Assembly (NCBI RefSeq): GCF_041200025.1
Contig: NZ_CP165628.1
Span: forward strand, 992,001-1,056,000
DNA from: Rouxiella sp. WC2420
GTDB taxonomy: Bacteria > Pseudomonadota > Gammaproteobacteria > Enterobacterales > Enterobacteriaceae
Direction of reading: 5' to 3'
DNA length: 64,000 nucleotides
Position numbers and translations under genes: made by a program. Positions 10,217 through 21,524 of this stretch are shown here, in pieces (position 1 is the stretch's first letter; every line of letters begins with the position of its first letter). The notes under the pieces were generated by a model that was not told the origin of the DNA, did no database searches, and was given only the letters and a program-made list of their open reading frames with translations.

Positions 10217-11005
10217 GTGATTGATAAAACCGCCTTTATTCACCCAAGCTCCGTAGTTGAAGAAGGGGCAGTTATTGGTGCCGGTGTTCACATCGGTCCT
10301 TTCTGCTATATCGGCTCTCAGGTCGAGATTGGCGAAGGCACCGAGCTTAAGTCACACGTGGTTGTTAATGGCGTGACCAAAATTGGTCGCGATAACCGCA
10401 TATTCCAGTTTGTTTCCATTGGGGAAATCAATCAGGATCTCAAATATGCCGGTGAGCCAACGCGTGTTGAAGTGGGCGATCGCAACAATATTCGTGAGAG
10501 CGTGACCATTCATCGTGGAACCGTTCAAGGCGGCGGGCTGACCAAAGTAGGTAGTGATAACCTGCTGATGGTCAATGCCCATATTGCTCATGACTGTGTA
10601 ATTGGCAATCGCTGTATCCTTGCCAATAACGCAACCTTGGGCGGTCACGTTCAGGTTGATGATTTTGCCATTATTGGTGGCATGACGGCGGTACATCAGT
10701 GGTGCATTATCGGTGCTCACGTGATGGTTGGCGGATGCTCCGGCGTTGCGCAGGACGTGCCACCGTTCGTTATAGCTCAGGGCAACCATGCGACACCTTT
10801 CGGTATTAATATCGAAGGGTTAAAACGTCGTGGTTTTGACAAACCTTCTCTTCATGCTATCCGTAATGCCTATAAAGTGCTTTATCGCAGTGGCAATACG
10901 CTTGAAGAATCGCTCCCCGAGATTGCCGCCATTGCTGCCGAGTTCCCGGCAGTACAGCCATTTAGCGATTTCTTTGCCCGTTCAACGCGCGGCATTATTC
11001 GCTAA
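10217..11005 (+). CDS. lpxA: UDP-N-acetylglucosamine acyltransferase
   Basis: LpxA carries out the first step of lipid A synthesis, moving a 3-hydroxyacyl group from ACP to UDP-GlcNAc. The 262-residue product equals the E. coli length. It consists mainly of hexapeptide repeats forming a trimeric left-handed beta helix, with the catalytic base His125 and neighbour His122 in NAHIAHDC, and a helical C-terminal tail ending [11 protein letters not shown]. The start is GTG, 3 bases after the fabZ stop, so the two are translationally coupled. Confidence 0.98.
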   Translation: MIDKTAFIHPSSVVEEGAVIGAGVHIGPFCYIGSQVEIGEGTELKSHVVVNGVTKIGRDNRIFQFVSIGEINQDLKYAGEPTRVEVGDRNNIRESVTIHRGTVQGGGLTKVGSDNLLMVNAHIAHDCVIGNRCILANNATLGGHVQVDDFAIIGGMTAVHQWCIIGAHVMVGGCSGVAQDVPPFVIAQGNHATPFGINIEGLKRRGFDKPSLHAIRNAYKVLYRSGNTLEESLPEIAAIAAEFPAVQPFSDFFARSTRGIIR

Positions 11006-11061
11006 TAAAGAACCCGCACTCAGGTTCGCTGTTTAAGCTGCTCAACTGGATTTAAGAAATA

Positions 11062-12210
11062 ATGGAAAAGCCCGTTCTGACAATTGGCCTGGTTGCCGGC
11101 GAAACATCTGGCGATATTCTAGGCGCGGGCTTGATCCGGGCTCTCAAGAGCCACTATCCCAATGCACGCTTTGTGGGGGTCGCAGGCCCTCTAATGCAGG
11201 CAGAAGGATGTGAGGCATGGTTTGAGATGGAAGAGCTGGCGGTGATGGGCTTGGTAGAGGTGCTTGGGCGTCTACCTCGCCTGTTAAAAATCGGTAATGA
11301 ACTTACGCGACGGTTTAGCGAGCTTAAGCCTGACGTTTTTGTTGGCATCGATGCCCCTGATTTCAATCTTAGGCTGGAAGGCCGCCTTAAGAAGCGCGGT
11401 ATTCGAACCATTCATTACGTCAGCCCTTCAGTTTGGGCCTGGCGACAAAAACGCGTTTTCAAAATTGGCAAAGCCACCGATTTGGTGCTGGCTTTCTTGC
11501 CTTTTGAAAAAGCGTTTTATGACAGATTTAACGTTTCCTGCCGCTTTATCGGCCATACGATGGCAGACTCTATTCCATTGCATCCCGATAAAAAACTGGC
11601 CCGCGAAGCGTTAGGTATTCCGCAGGATATCCATTGCCTGGCGCTATTGCCCGGCAGTCGGCACGCCGAGGTAGAAATGCTCAGCGCCGATTTCCTGAAA
11701 ACAGCGTTACAGTTGCGAAAAACCTATCCAGATTTACACATTGTGGTACCTCTGGTTAATGCTAAACGCCGCGAACAGTTTGAGCGTATAAAGGCGGAAA
11801 TTGCACCCGATCTTCCAGCACACTTGCTCGACGGCCAGGCGCGTAATGCGATGATTGCCAGCGACGCGGCTTTGCTTGCCTCGGGCACGGCAGCATTGGA
11901 ATGCATGTTGGCAAAATGTCCGATGGTAGTGGGTTACCGTTTGAAACCGGTAACATACTGGATAGCCAGGCGTTTGGTTAAAACGGACTATGTTTCCCTG
12001 CCTAACCTGCTGGCCGGTCGTGAAATCGTGACCGAGCTGCTGCAAGAAGAGTGCGTGCCCGATAAACTTTCTGCCGCACTGCTGCCATTGCTGGCCGGTG
12101 GGGAGAAAAGTCATCAGTTGAAAGAAACCTTCCTGACGCTTCATGAAAGTATTCGTCGCGATGCCGACGAGCAGGCGGCGCAGGCGGTGATAGAGTTGGC
12201 GAATAAATGA
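11062..12210 (+). CDS. lpxB: Lipid-A-disaccharide synthase
   Basis: LpxB joins UDP-2,3-diacylglucosamine and lipid X into the beta-1,6-linked tetraacyl disaccharide at the inner face of the membrane. The 382-residue product belongs to GT family 19. It begins [19 protein letters not shown], followed by GIDAPDFN, the SVWAWRQ segment, and the nucleotide-binding [11 protein letters not shown] and SGTAALE motifs. Its stop overlaps the start of rnhB by four bases (ATGA), indicating coupled translation. Confidence 0.97.
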   Translation: MEKPVLTIGLVAGETSGDILGAGLIRALKSHYPNARFVGVAGPLMQAEGCEAWFEMEELAVMGLVEVLGRLPRLLKIGNELTRRFSELKPDVFVGIDAPDFNLRLEGRLKKRGIRTIHYVSPSVWAWRQKRVFKIGKATDLVLAFLPFEKAFYDRFNVSCRFIGHTMADSIPLHPDKKLAREALGIPQDIHCLALLPGSRHAEVEMLSADFLKTALQLRKTYPDLHIVVPLVNAKRREQFERIKAEIAPDLPAHLLDGQARNAMIASDAALLASGTAALECMLAKCPMVVGYRLKPVTYWIARRLVKTDYVSLPNLLAGREIVTELLQEECVPDKLSAALLPLLAGGEKSHQLKETFLTLHESIRRDADEQAAQAVIELANK

Positions 12211-12815
12211 CAGACATTTTTACCTACCCACAGGCTAATTTAATCGCTGGTGTGGACGAAGTTGGGCGTGGCCCGCTGGTGGGCGATGTAGTGACCGCCG
12301 CGGTGATCCTGGACCCCGCAAGGCCAATTATCGGTCTGGCTGATTCCAAAAAGCTCAGCGAAAAACGCCGCGAATTTTTGTATCAAGAAATCAAAGAAAA
12401 AGCGCTGGCCTGGTGCATCGGTCGCGCAGATCCGGCTGAAATCGACGAACTGAATATCCTGCATGCCACCATGCTTGCAATGCAGCGCGCCGTAGCTGGG
12501 CTGGCAGTAACGCCTGATTTTGTGCTGATTGACGGTAACCGCTGCCCGGCGCTGGCGATGCCTTCGCAGGCTGTAGTCAAGGGTGATAGCCGCGTGGCAG
12601 AAATCAGCGCTGCGTCCATATTGGCAAAAGTTACCAGAGACCGTGAAATGGTTGAGCTAGATTTAGCGTTTCCTGAATACGGTTTTGCCAAGCATAAAGG
12701 CTATCCAACCGCAGCACATTTGGAACAGCTTGCTCGACTTGGGGCAACCGTTCATCATCGTCGCAGCTTTGCTCCAGTCAGGCGCGCGTTGGAAAATGTC
12801 GTCGTATCGGGTTAA
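12207..12815 (+). CDS. rnhB: Ribonuclease HII
   Basis: RNase HII cuts the RNA strand of RNA-DNA hybrids and starts removal of single ribonucleotides misincorporated into DNA. The 202-residue product has the type 2 motif [12 protein letters not shown] holding the DE pair (Asp16, Glu17), [10 protein letters not shown] with the third acidic residue, and the RGD-like KVTRDREM segment before HKGYPTAAH. It overlaps lpxB by four bases and precedes dnaE, the conserved enteric order. Confidence 0.97.
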   Translation: MTDIFTYPQANLIAGVDEVGRGPLVGDVVTAAVILDPARPIIGLADSKKLSEKRREFLYQEIKEKALAWCIGRADPAEIDELNILHATMLAMQRAVAGLAVTPDFVLIDGNRCPALAMPSQAVVKGDSRVAEISAASILAKVTRDREMVELDLAFPEYGFAKHKGYPTAAHLEQLARLGATVHHRRSFAPVRRALENVVVSG

Positions 12816-12885
12816 TCGCGGTACTCTAGCAGCATTGTTTACCCAGTTTTTATAACTGCCACCCTCATATGTTTGGTATCTGACT

Positions 12886-15800
12886 ATGGCTGAACCTCGT
12901 TTTATTCATCTGCGCGTACACAGTGACTATTCCATGGTTGATGGATTAGCCAAGGTCGGCCCGTTGGTGAAACGAGCCGCTGCCCTCGGCATGCCTGCAC
13001 TGGGTATCACCGACTTCACCAACCTTTGTGGTCTGGTTAAATTCTATGGGGCGGCACACGGCGCGGGGATCAAACCGCTGATCGGTGCAGATTTCAACGT
13101 CCATAGCGATATGCTGGGCGACGAATTGGCTCAGCTGACTGTACTGGCGATAAACAATCAAGGTTATCAGAATCTTACTTTGATTATTTCCCGTGCCTAT
13201 CAGCGTGGCTACGGTGCGGCAGGACCGATTATCGAGCGTGAATGGCTGGCAGAGCTTAACGAAGGCCTGCTGTTGCTTTCAGGTGCCCGTCACGGCGATA
13301 TCGGCAAATTTCTCACCCGCTCTAATCAGTTACAGGTTGATCAGTGCGTCGAGTTCTATCAGCAATATTTCCCTGATCGCTACTATCTTGAGCTTATCCG
13401 CACCGGTCGCCCGGATGAAGAAAACTATCTTCATCAGGCAGTTGCGCTGGCTGGAGAGACCGGTTTACCCGTCGTTGCGACGAATGACGTGCGTTTCCTG
13501 GTTGAAGGTGATTTCGATGCGCACGAGATCCGCGTGGCTATCCATGACGGCTTCACTCTCGACGATCCTAAACGTCCAAAAAATTACACCACGCAGCAAT
13601 ACATGCGCAGTGAAGAAGAGATGTGCGAGCTGTTTGCCGACATCCCCGAAGCGCTGCTCAACAGCGTTGAAATAGCCAAGCGCTGTAACGTGACTATCCG
13701 CTTGGGCGAGTATTTCCTGCCGCAGTTCCCGACTGGCGATATGTCTACCGAAGACTTCCTGGTCGAGTGCTCAAAGAAAGGTTTGGAAGAACGTCTGGAA
13801 TTCCTGTTCCCAGATCCCGCAGTCAGAGCAGAGAAACGCCCGGAATACGACGATCGTCTCGATATCGAACTCGGGGTGATCAACCAGATGGGTTTCCCGG
13901 GTTACTTCTTGATCGTTATGGAGTTTATCCAGTGGTCTAAAGATAACGCCGTGCCGGTCGGGCCGGGGCGTGGTTCTGGCGCAGGGTCGCTGGTTGCTTA
14001 TGCGCTGAAGATAACCGATCTGGATCCGCTGGAATTCGATTTACTGTTCGAACGTTTCCTAAACCCGGAACGCGTTTCGATGCCTGACTTTGACGTCGAC
14101 TTTTGCATGGAAAAGCGTGATTTAGTTATCGATCACGTTGCCGAAATGTATGGCCGCGAGGCGGTTTCACAGATTATTACCTTTGGTACCATGGCGGCAA
14201 AAGCGGTAATCCGCGATGTGGGCCGCGTGCTGGGCCATCCTTACGGTTTCGTTGACCGTATTTCCAAACTAGTGCCGCCCGATCCGGGTATGACGCTGGA
14301 AAAAGCCTTCGCGGCTGAGCCACAGCTGCCTGAAATCTATGAGGCCGACGAAGAAGTCAGAGCCTTGATTGATATGGCGCGCAAGCTGGAGGGCGTGACA
14401 CGCAATGCCGGTAAACACGCCGGTGGTGTCGTTATTGCACCGACCAAAATCACCGACTTTGCGCCACTTTATTGCGATGCAGAGGGTAAAAACCCGCTGA
14501 CCCAGTTTGATAAAAATGACGTCGAATACGCCGGGCTGGTCAAGTTTGACTTCCTCGGCCTGCGCACGCTGACGATTATCGACTGGGCGCTAAATATGAT
14601 TAACGCCCGTCGTGCTAAAACCGGTCTTGAACCGCTTGATATTGCTGCTATTCCGTTAGACGATAAGAAAAGTTTCGACATGCTGCAGCGCTCGGAAACC
14701 ACTGCGGTCTTCCAGCTTGAATCACGCGGCATGAAAGATTTGATCAAACGCCTGAAGCCCGACAGCTTCGAAGATATGATTGCCCTGGTGGCGCTGTTCC
14801 GCCCCGGGCCGCTGCAATCAGGCATGGTAGACAACTTTATCGACCGTAAGCACGGCCGCGAAGAGTTGTCATATCCTGATATTCAGTGGCAGCATGAATC
14901 ACTGAAACCTGTTCTGGAGCCGACTTACGGCATTATCCTGTATCAGGAACAGGTTATGCAGATTGCTCAGGTGCTGGCCGGTTACTCGCTTGGCGGCGCG
15001 GATATGCTGCGTCGTGCAATGGGTAAAAAGAATCCGGTCGAGATGGCCAAGCAGCGCGGCGGTTTTGAAGACGGTGCAAAATCACGCGGTATTGACGGTG
15101 AACTGGCGGTTAAAATCTTCGACCTGGTAGAGAAGTTTGCCGGTTATGGATTTAACAAATCGCACTCTGCGGCCTATGCGCTGGTGTCCTATCAAACGCT
15201 TTGGCTGAAGGCGCACTATCCGGCAGAATTTATGGCCGCGGTAATGACCGCGGATATGGATAACACCGACAAAGTGGTTGGGCTGGTCGACGAATGCTGG
15301 CGTATGGGGCTTAAAATCCTGCCGCCTGACATCAACAGCGGTCTGTATCATTTTCATGTTAACGACGACGGTGAAATCGTTTACGGTATCGGCGCTATCA
15401 AGGGCGTCGGCGAAGGTCCGATTGAAGCAATCATTGAAGCGCGTAACGAAGGCGGTTATTTTAGAGAGCTGTTTGACCTTTGTGCCCGTTCCGATACCAA
15501 AAAGCTTAATCGGCGCATTCTGGAAAAACTCATTATGTCCGGGGCTTTCGACCGCCTCGGCCCGCATCGCGCAGCATTGATGCACTCGCTGGGTGATGCG
15601 TTGAAAGCGGCCGATCAACATGCCAAAGCGGAAGCCATTGGCCAGGTTGATATGTTCGGAGTATTGGCTGAAGAGCCTGAACAGGTCGAAAAATCCTACG
15701 CCAGTGTTACTCCCTGGCAGGAACAAAAGGTATTGGATGGCGAACGTGAAACCCTGGGGCTATATCTTACCGGGCATCCGATCACTCAGTACCTCAAAGA

Positions 15801-16368
15801 AATCGAGCGTTACGGCGGCGGCCAGCGCCTGAAAGATATGCACCCGACCGATCGGGGAAAAATGACCATCGCAGTGGGTTTGGTTGTTGCTGCGAAGGTG
15901 ATGATGACCAAGCGGGGTAACCGCATTGGTATTTGTACGCTGGACGACCGTTCTGGTCGTCTTGAAGTGATGTTGTTTACAGAAGCTTTAGAGAAATTTC
16001 AGCATTTGTTGGAAAAAGACCGTATCCTGATCGCGACAGGACAGGTCAGCTTTGATGACTTCAACGGCGGGCTTAAAATGATGGCCCGTGATTTAATGGA
16101 CATCAGTGAAGCGCGTGAAAAATACGCTCGTGGTCTTGCTATATCGCTGACTGACAGGCAAATTGATGACCAGCTTTTGAACCGTCTTCGTGAATCGTTG
16201 GAACCTCATCGATCGGGGACGATACCAGTGCACCTGTATTACCAACGGGAGAACGCTCGGGCAAGGCTCCGATTTGGTGCTACCTGGCGTGTTACGCCAA
16301 CCGATCGTCTGCTGCTTGATTTACGGTCTCTGGTAGGTACAGAGCAGGTTGAACTGGAATTTGACTAA
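12886..16368 (+). CDS. dnaE: DNA polymerase III alpha subunit
   Basis: DnaE is the replicative polymerase of the Pol III core, working with the DnaQ proofreader (also in this window) and HolE. The 1160-residue product matches the E. coli length. The N-terminal PHP domain starts [15 protein letters not shown]. The palm motif MPDFDVDFC near residue 400 carries two of the catalytic aspartates, followed by fingers, the beta-clamp-binding segment (QVDMFG near residue 920), an OB-fold and the C-terminal tau-binding region. accA follows 12 bases downstream, as in E. coli. Confidence 0.98.
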   Translation: MAEPRFIHLRVHSDYSMVDGLAKVGPLVKRAAALGMPALGITDFTNLCGLVKFYGAAHGAGIKPLIGADFNVHSDMLGDELAQLTVLAINNQGYQNLTLIISRAYQRGYGAAGPIIEREWLAELNEGLLLLSGARHGDIGKFLTRSNQLQVDQCVEFYQQYFPDRYYLELIRTGRPDEENYLHQAVALAGETGLPVVATNDVRFLVEGDFDAHEIRVAIHDGFTLDDPKRPKNYTTQQYMRSEEEMCELFADIPEALLNSVEIAKRCNVTIRLGEYFLPQFPTGDMSTEDFLVECSKKGLEERLEFLFPDPAVRAEKRPEYDDRLDIELGVINQMGFPGYFLIVMEFIQWSKDNAVPVGPGRGSGAGSLVAYALKITDLDPLEFDLLFERFLNPERVSMPDFDVDFCMEKRDLVIDHVAEMYGREAVSQIITFGTMAAKAVIRDVGRVLGHPYGFVDRISKLVPPDPGMTLEKAFAAEPQLPEIYEADEEVRALIDMARKLEGVTRNAGKHAGGVVIAPTKITDFAPLYCDAEGKNPLTQFDKNDVEYAGLVKFDFLGLRTLTIIDWALNMINARRAKTGLEPLDIAAIPLDDKKSFDMLQRSETTAVFQLESRGMKDLIKRLKPDSFEDMIALVALFRPGPLQSGMVDNFIDRKHGREELSYPDIQWQHESLKPVLEPTYGIILYQEQVMQIAQVLAGYSLGGADMLRRAMGKKNPVEMAKQRGGFEDGAKSRGIDGELAVKIFDLVEKFAGYGFNKSHSAAYALVSYQTLWLKAHYPAEFMAAVMTADMDNTDKVVGLVDECWRMGLKILPPDINSGLYHFHVNDDGEIVYGIGAIKGVGEGPIEAIIEARNEGGYFRELFDLCARSDTKKLNRRILEKLIMSGAFDRLGPHRAALMHSLGDALKAADQHAKAEAIGQVDMFGVLAEEPEQVEKSYASVTPWQEQKVLDGERETLGLYLTGHPITQYLKEIERYGGGQRLKDMHPTDRGKMTIAVGLVVAAKVMMTKRGNRIGICTLDDRSGRLEVMLFTEALEKFQHLLEKDRILIATGQVSFDDFNGGLKMMARDLMDISEAREKYARGLAISLTDRQIDDQLLNRLRESLEPHRSGTIPVHLYYQRENARARLRFGATWRVTPTDRLLLDLRSLVGTEQVELEFD

Positions 16369-16380
16369 AATAGGAATGCT

Positions 16381-17340
16381 ATGAGTCTGAATTTTCTTGA
16401 TTTTGAACAGCCGATTGCGGAGCTGGAAGCGAAAATTGACTCGCTGACTGCAGTCAGTCGTCAAGACGAAAAATTAGATATTAATCTGGACGAAGAAGTG
16501 GCGCGCTTGCGTGATAAAAGCGTTGAACTGACTCGTAAAATTTTCTCAGATTTGGGTGCCTGGCAGGTTGCGCAGTTGGCTCGCCATCCGCGTCGTCCTT
16601 ACACTCTTGACTACATCAAGCACATCTTTACTGATTTTGATGAACTGGCGGGCGACCGTGCCTATGCTGACGATAAAGCTATCGTTGGCGGCATCGCTCG
16701 TTTGGGTGAACGTGCCGTGATGATCATTGGTCATCAAAAGGGACGCGAAACCAAAGAGAAAATTCGCCGTAACTTCGGTATGCCAGCACCTGAGGGCTAT
16801 CGTAAAGCACTGCGTCTGATGGAAATGGCCGAACGCTTCAAACTGCCTATCATCACCTTCATCGATACTCCGGGCGCATACCCTGGCGTGGGCGCAGAAG
16901 AACGTGGACAGTCCGAAGCTATCGCGCGCAACCTGCGTGAAATGTCTCGTCTTAACGTACCGGTAATTTGTACCGTTATCGGCGAGGGCGGGTCTGGTGG
17001 TGCATTGGCTATCGGCGTGGGCGACAAAGTCAACATGCTGCAATACAGCACCTACTCGGTGATTTCACCAGAAGGCTGTGCTTCTATTCTGTGGAAAAGC
17101 GCAGATAAAGCACCGCTGGCGGCTGAAGCCATGGGCATTGTTGCTCCACGTTTGAAAGAGCTGAAACTGATCGACTCCGTGATCCCAGAACCTCTGGGTG
17201 GCGCGCATCGTGATGTTCCAGCAATGGCCGCTTCTCTGCGTGCTCAGCTTGAAGCTGATCTCGGCGAGTTGGACGCTCTGAATAATGAAGAGCTGCGTGA
17301 TCGTCGTTATCAGCGTTTAATGACCTACGGTTATTGCTAA
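16381..17340 (+). CDS. accA: Acetyl-CoA carboxylase carboxyltransferase subunit alpha
   Basis: AccA with AccD forms the carboxyltransferase that moves CO2 from biotinyl-AccB to acetyl-CoA, making malonyl-CoA for fatty acids. Malonyl-CoA is also the extender supply for the aryl polyene cluster in this window. The 319-residue protein equals the E. coli length, with an N-terminal helical segment and a crotonase-fold core. The core includes [20 protein letters not shown] and the oxyanion region [16 protein letters not shown] Rho-independent terminator at 17507 closes the transcript. Confidence 0.98.
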   Translation: MSLNFLDFEQPIAELEAKIDSLTAVSRQDEKLDINLDEEVARLRDKSVELTRKIFSDLGAWQVAQLARHPRRPYTLDYIKHIFTDFDELAGDRAYADDKAIVGGIARLGERAVMIIGHQKGRETKEKIRRNFGMPAPEGYRKALRLMEMAERFKLPIITFIDTPGAYPGVGAEERGQSEAIARNLREMSRLNVPVICTVIGEGGSGGALAIGVGDKVNMLQYSTYSVISPEGCASILWKSADKAPLAAEAMGIVAPRLKELKLIDSVIPEPLGGAHRDVPAMAASLRAQLEADLGELDALNNEELRDRRYQRLMTYGYC

Positions 17341-17352
17341 TCCCTGTCGTCC

Positions 17353-17450
17353 TTCACGATGTAGGGGTGTTGGCTGCCTTTACTCACCCCGGTCACTTAC
17401 TTGTGTAAGCTCCGGGGATGAGTGCAGTTGCCGCTTACCTACATCACGAA
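17353..17450. repeat. Imperfect ~98-bp inverted repeat (intergenic palindromic element)
   Basis: TTCACGATGTAGG (17353-17365) pairs with CCTACATCACGAA (17438-17450), and CTCACCCCGG inside pairs with CCGGGGATGAG, leaving a loop around TCACTTACTTGTGTAAGCT. The layout resembles the dispersed intergenic palindromes of Serratia and Yersinia genomes, but copy number cannot be judged from one window. No coding potential was seen. Confidence 0.6.
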
Positions 17451-17506
17451 TGCCCAAGGGTTATAAATCCGCGATTTAAGTGTGTTGAGTAACGATTATA
17501 AAATTT

Positions 17507-17536
17507 AAAGGGCAGTCTTTGGACTGCCCTTTTTTA
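17507..17536 (+). terminator. Rho-independent terminator upstream of ldcC
   Basis: AAAGGGCAGTC pairs perfectly with GACTGCCCTTT over 11 bp with a 4-base loop, then a T-rich tract. It ends the dnaE-accA transcript. Confidence 0.93.
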
Positions 17537-17595
17537 TTGTCTCCAGCCGCAGGGGTCGATAACCTGTGTTGTAGAAAACCAGAAGGATTTGTCAG

Positions 17596-19746
17596 ATGAA
17601 TATTATTGCCATCATGCGCCCGGAAGGGGTCTATTACAAAGATGAGCCAATCCGCGAATTGGATGCCGCCCTCGAGATTCTGGGCTTTAAGACGATTTAT
17701 CCTCGTGACCGCGCTGACCTATTGAAACTTATTGAAAGCAATGCGCGCATCTGTGGCGTCATTTTCGATTGGGACCAGCACAGTACCGAGCTTTGTGTCG
17801 ATATTAACGAGCTAAACGAATATCTGCCACTTTATGGCTTTATCAACACCCATTCGACGATGGATGTCAGCGTGCATGATATGCGTATGGTGCTGTATTT
17901 CTTCGAGTATGCGTTAAACGCTGCTGAAGATATTGCCAAGCGAATCCGCCAGTATACCGACGAATATATTGATCAGATTACCCCGCCGTTAACAAAAGCG
18001 TTGTTTAAATATGTGGAAGAGGGCAAATACACCTTTTGTACACCAGGACATATGGCTGGAACCGCGTTTCTTAAAAGTCCGGTTGGCACGCTGTTTTACG
18101 ACTTTTTCGGTGCTAAAACGCTGAAAGCCGACGTGTCGATTTCCGTTACCGAGCTAGGCTCGCTGCTGGACCATACCGGGCCGCATCTGGAAGCCGAAGA
18201 GTATATTGCCCGCACCTTTGGCGCCGAGCAAAGCTATATCGTCACCAATGGCACGTCAACTGCCAATAAAATTGTCGGCATGTATTCGGCCCCGGCGGGG
18301 AGTACTGTGCTTATCGACCGTAATTGTCATAAGTCATTGGCACATCTGATGATGATGACCAATATTATTCCTATCTATCTGCGCCCGCTGCGCAATGCCT
18401 ACGGTATTTTGGGCGGTATTCCACAGCGCGAGTTCACCCGTGACAGCATTGCCGGGAAGGTAGAACAGACCAAAGACGCCAGCTGGCCAGTACACGCGGT
18501 GATAACCAATTCCACCTATGACGGCCTGTTATACAACACCGATTACATCAAAAATACTCTCGATGTTGCCTCGATTCATTTCGATTCCGCCTGGGTGCCC
18601 TACACCAATTTTCACCCGATTTATGACGGTAAAAGTGGTATGAGCGGCGAGCGTATTCCCGGCAAAGTCATCTATGAAACCCAGTCGACCCACAAGCTGC
18701 TGGCGGCTTTTTCGCAGGCCTCGATGATTCACATTAAAGGTGATTACAATGAAAACACCTTTAATGAAGCTTACATGATGCACACTACCACCTCGCCAAA
18801 CTACGGCATCGTAGCCTCGGCAGAAACCGCCGCCGCGATGTTGCGCGGGAATCCGGGGCGCAGATTGATTAATCGTTCGGTGGAAAGGGCGCTGCATTTT
18901 CGTAAAGAAATTCAGCGCTTACGTGAAGAAACCGACGGCTGGTTCTATGATGTCTGGCAGCCGGAAGATATTGATGAGGCCGAATGTTGGCCGCTGAATC
19001 CCGATGACAACTGGCACGGTTTTGCAAATGCCGATACTGAGCACATGTATCTCGACCCCATCAAGGTGACGATTCTGACGCCGGGCATGGATGAAACCGG
19101 CAATCTCTCGGCAGAAGGCATTCCGGCGGCGTTGGTTGCCAAGTTCCTCGATGAACGCGGTGTGGTGGTCGAAAAAACCGGGCCTTACAATTTGCTGTTC
19201 CTGTTCAGCATTGGTATTGATAAAACCAAATCGATGAGTCTGATGCGTGGTTTAACCGATTTTAAACGCGCCTACGATCTTAACCTGCGAGTAAAGAACA
19301 TGCTGCCGGATCTCTATGGTGAAGATCCGGACTTCTATCGTCATATGCGCATTCAGGATCTGGCGCAAGGGATCCATAGGCTGATCATTAAACACGATCT
19401 GCCTTCGCTGATGCTCAAGGCATTCGACGTGTTACCGGAAATGAAAATGACACCATATGAGATGTTCCAGCATCAGGTGCGCGGTAATATTGAAGAGTGC
19501 GAAATTGATCAGTTGGTTGGTCAGGTGTCGGCCAACATGATCCTGCCTTATCCGCCCGGCGTGCCGGTGGTGATGCCCGGTGAGATGATTACCAAAGAGA
19601 GCCGCGCCGTGCTGGATTTCCTGCTAATGCTGTGTTCCATCGGTGAACATTTCCCTGGCTTTGAAACCGATATTCACGGCGCGAGGCTGACCGAGGACGG
19701 AAAGTATTGGGTTAAAGTTCTGAAAAAAGGAGTTTTGGATGCTTAA
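17596..19746 (+). CDS. ldcC: Lysine decarboxylase (constitutive type)
   Basis: LdcC is a PLP enzyme that decarboxylates lysine to cadaverine, using up protons. The 716-residue product is collinear with E. coli LdcC (713). It has an N-terminal wing/response-regulator-like domain, the PLP domain with SHKSLAH-type motif DRNCHKSLAH, the Schiff-base lysine Lys367 in STHKLLAA, and a C-terminal domain. Its place after accA and before a VOC gene matches the constitutive ldcC locus rather than the acid-induced cadBA operon. It overlaps the next gene by eight bases. Confidence 0.95.
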   Translation: MNIIAIMRPEGVYYKDEPIRELDAALEILGFKTIYPRDRADLLKLIESNARICGVIFDWDQHSTELCVDINELNEYLPLYGFINTHSTMDVSVHDMRMVLYFFEYALNAAEDIAKRIRQYTDEYIDQITPPLTKALFKYVEEGKYTFCTPGHMAGTAFLKSPVGTLFYDFFGAKTLKADVSISVTELGSLLDHTGPHLEAEEYIARTFGAEQSYIVTNGTSTANKIVGMYSAPAGSTVLIDRNCHKSLAHLMMMTNIIPIYLRPLRNAYGILGGIPQREFTRDSIAGKVEQTKDASWPVHAVITNSTYDGLLYNTDYIKNTLDVASIHFDSAWVPYTNFHPIYDGKSGMSGERIPGKVIYETQSTHKLLAAFSQASMIHIKGDYNENTFNEAYMMHTTTSPNYGIVASAETAAAMLRGNPGRRLINRSVERALHFRKEIQRLREETDGWFYDVWQPEDIDEAECWPLNPDDNWHGFANADTEHMYLDPIKVTILTPGMDETGNLSAEGIPAALVAKFLDERGVVVEKTGPYNLLFLFSIGIDKTKSMSLMRGLTDFKRAYDLNLRVKNMLPDLYGEDPDFYRHMRIQDLAQGIHRLIIKHDLPSLMLKAFDVLPEMKMTPYEMFQHQVRGNIEECEIDQLVGQVSANMILPYPPGVPVVMPGEMITKESRAVLDFLLMLCSIGEHFPGFETDIHGARLTEDGKYWVKVLKKGVLDA

Positions 19747-20131
19747 ATTACGCCAGATTCATCACATCGCCATTATTGCCAGCGATTACGAAGTCAGTAA
19801 AAAATTCTACTGTGACGTGCTGGGCTTTGAGTTGCAGTCTGAAGTCTATCGTGATGCGCGCGATTCCTGGATGGCTAATTTGGCTATTAATGGGCACTAT
19901 CAGATTGAGCTGTTCAGCTTCCCGTCTCCACCCGCCAGAACCAGCCGCCCTGAAGCCTGCGGCCTGCGCCATCTGGCGTTTAGTGTCGATGATATTGAAG
20001 CCTCGGTTGCCTTTCTCACTACAGCCGGCGTCGAGTGCGAGCCGGTGCGTGTTGATGAGCACACGGGTAAAAAATTCACCTTCTTTAGCGATCCCGACGA
20101 TCTGCCTTTAGAACTTTATGAAATCGACTGA
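19739..20131 (+). CDS. yaeR: VOC family (glyoxalase-fold) metalloprotein YaeR
   Basis: The 130-residue product is a single glyoxalase/bleomycin-resistance fold: IHHIAIIASDYEVSKKFYCDVLGF starts the first beta-alpha-beta module and GLRHLAFSVDDIEASVAFL the second. Likely metal ligands are His8 or His9, the His of LRHLAF and the Glu of LELYEID. The substrate of YaeR proteins is not established, so no reaction is assigned. It overlaps ldcC and lies just before tilS, the E. coli order. Confidence 0.9.
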   Translation: MLKLRQIHHIAIIASDYEVSKKFYCDVLGFELQSEVYRDARDSWMANLAINGHYQIELFSFPSPPARTSRPEACGLRHLAFSVDDIEASVAFLTTAGVECEPVRVDEHTGKKFTFFSDPDDLPLELYEID

Positions 20132-20172
20132 TCTTATTTTTGATAGCCAGAAACGGCCAACGGACCCAGCTG

Positions 20173-21492
20173 ATGCTGCTTGAACATTTACAGCATCAGC
20201 TCGGTGATCGGCGTCGCGTTTGTGTAGCGTTAAGTGGCGGGCTGGACTCGTCGGTATTGCTGCACGCGTTGGTTAGGCTGCGAGACAGCGTTTTGCCCGA
20301 TTTACAGCTGCGAGCCATGCACGTGAATCATGGCTTGAGCACCCATGCTGTCAGCTGGACAGCCAGCTGCGAGGCCCAGTGCCAGCTCTGGCAAGTGCAG
20401 TTTATTCCGCTGGCGGTCAAGGTGGATGCTCGGGAGGGAGGCATTGAGGCCGCGGCGCGAAAGGCTCGTTACCGCGCATTGACTGAAAATCTGCTGGCCG
20501 ATGAGACGCTTTTCACCGCGCAGCATCTTAACGACCAGTGTGAGACTTTTCTTCTGGCATTAAAGCGTGGCAGCGGTCCTGCGGGATTGTCTGCGATGAG
20601 CGCGGAAACCTCAATTTGCGGGCATCCGGTCATCAGGCCGTTGCTTAGCCTGCAGCGAAAGCAGCTCGAAGAATATGCCCGTGCAAATCAATTAGTCTGG
20701 ATCGAAGACGACAGTAACCAAGATACGCGTTTCGACCGCAATTTTTTGCGACTCGACGTGCTGCCGATGCTATATCAGCGGTGGCCTCACTTTGCTGCCG
20801 CCACTGCTCGCAGCGCCAGCCTGTGCGCCGAACAGGAATTACTGCTCGATGAGTTATTGCAGGAAGCGCTGGATAACCTCATCGATTTGCAAGGCAGTCT
20901 ATCGATTGAAGGGCTAGAAAATCTGTCTGCCGCCCGGCGTTTTGCTCTGATTCGCCGTTGGCTGGCTTCGCTTGGGGCCAGTATGCCATCGAGAGAGCAG
21001 CTACAGCGGATTTGGGATGAAGTGGCGTTAAGCCGCGAAGATGCCGAGCCGCAGCTACGTCTTGGGTCTCACAACATCCGACGTTATCGGCAGCGCCTTT
21101 ACTGGTTGGCACCAATGCAGTCGTTAAAAGACACCGTCATTGCCTGGCAGGGGCAAGAGGTGCTGGATCTGCCCGCAAGTCTTGGGCAGCTTTCCCTTAC
21201 GTCTGCGGGGCAAAACGGATTAACGCTACGCAAACCGCGCGTTGATGAAATGCTTACCGTGCGTTTTCACGCCAGCGGTGAAGTCAATAAAGTGGGGCGT
21301 GACCGTTCCCGCAGCATAAAAAAACTCTGGCAGGAACTTAATGTTCCACCGTGGGATCGCGAGCGCATCCCTTTGATTTTTTATAATGAGCAGCTAATTG
21401 CCGCAGCAGGGCTGTTTATCACTCGTGAAGCACTGACCTCAGGCCCGCAAGAGGCTACCTGGTCACTGTTTTGGAATACTGAAAGTCGATAG
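20173..21492 (+). CDS. tilS: tRNA(Ile)-lysidine synthetase
   Basis: TilS attaches lysine to C34 of the tRNA-Ile with CAT anticodon, switching it from AUG to AUA decoding; it is essential. The PP-loop ATPase motif VALSGGLDSSVLLH is near the N-terminus. DDQCETFLLALKRGSGPAGL and the WIEDDSNQDTRFDRNFLR segment follow, then the C-terminal tRNA-binding domains. The ATG at 20173 gives 439 residues. A TTG at 20140 would add 11 residues, and neither start has a strong ribosome site, so the exact start is uncertain. Confidence 0.93.
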   Translation: MLLEHLQHQLGDRRRVCVALSGGLDSSVLLHALVRLRDSVLPDLQLRAMHVNHGLSTHAVSWTASCEAQCQLWQVQFIPLAVKVDAREGGIEAAARKARYRALTENLLADETLFTAQHLNDQCETFLLALKRGSGPAGLSAMSAETSICGHPVIRPLLSLQRKQLEEYARANQLVWIEDDSNQDTRFDRNFLRLDVLPMLYQRWPHFAAATARSASLCAEQELLLDELLQEALDNLIDLQGSLSIEGLENLSAARRFALIRRWLASLGASMPSREQLQRIWDEVALSREDAEPQLRLGSHNIRRYRQRLYWLAPMQSLKDTVIAWQGQEVLDLPASLGQLSLTSAGQNGLTLRKPRVDEMLTVRFHASGEVNKVGRDRSRSIKKLWQELNVPPWDRERIPLIFYNEQLIAAAGLFITREALTSGPQEATWSLFWNTESR

Positions 21493-21524
21493 TTTACCGC
21501 CGGGCAACCGGTTTGGGAGCAGTG

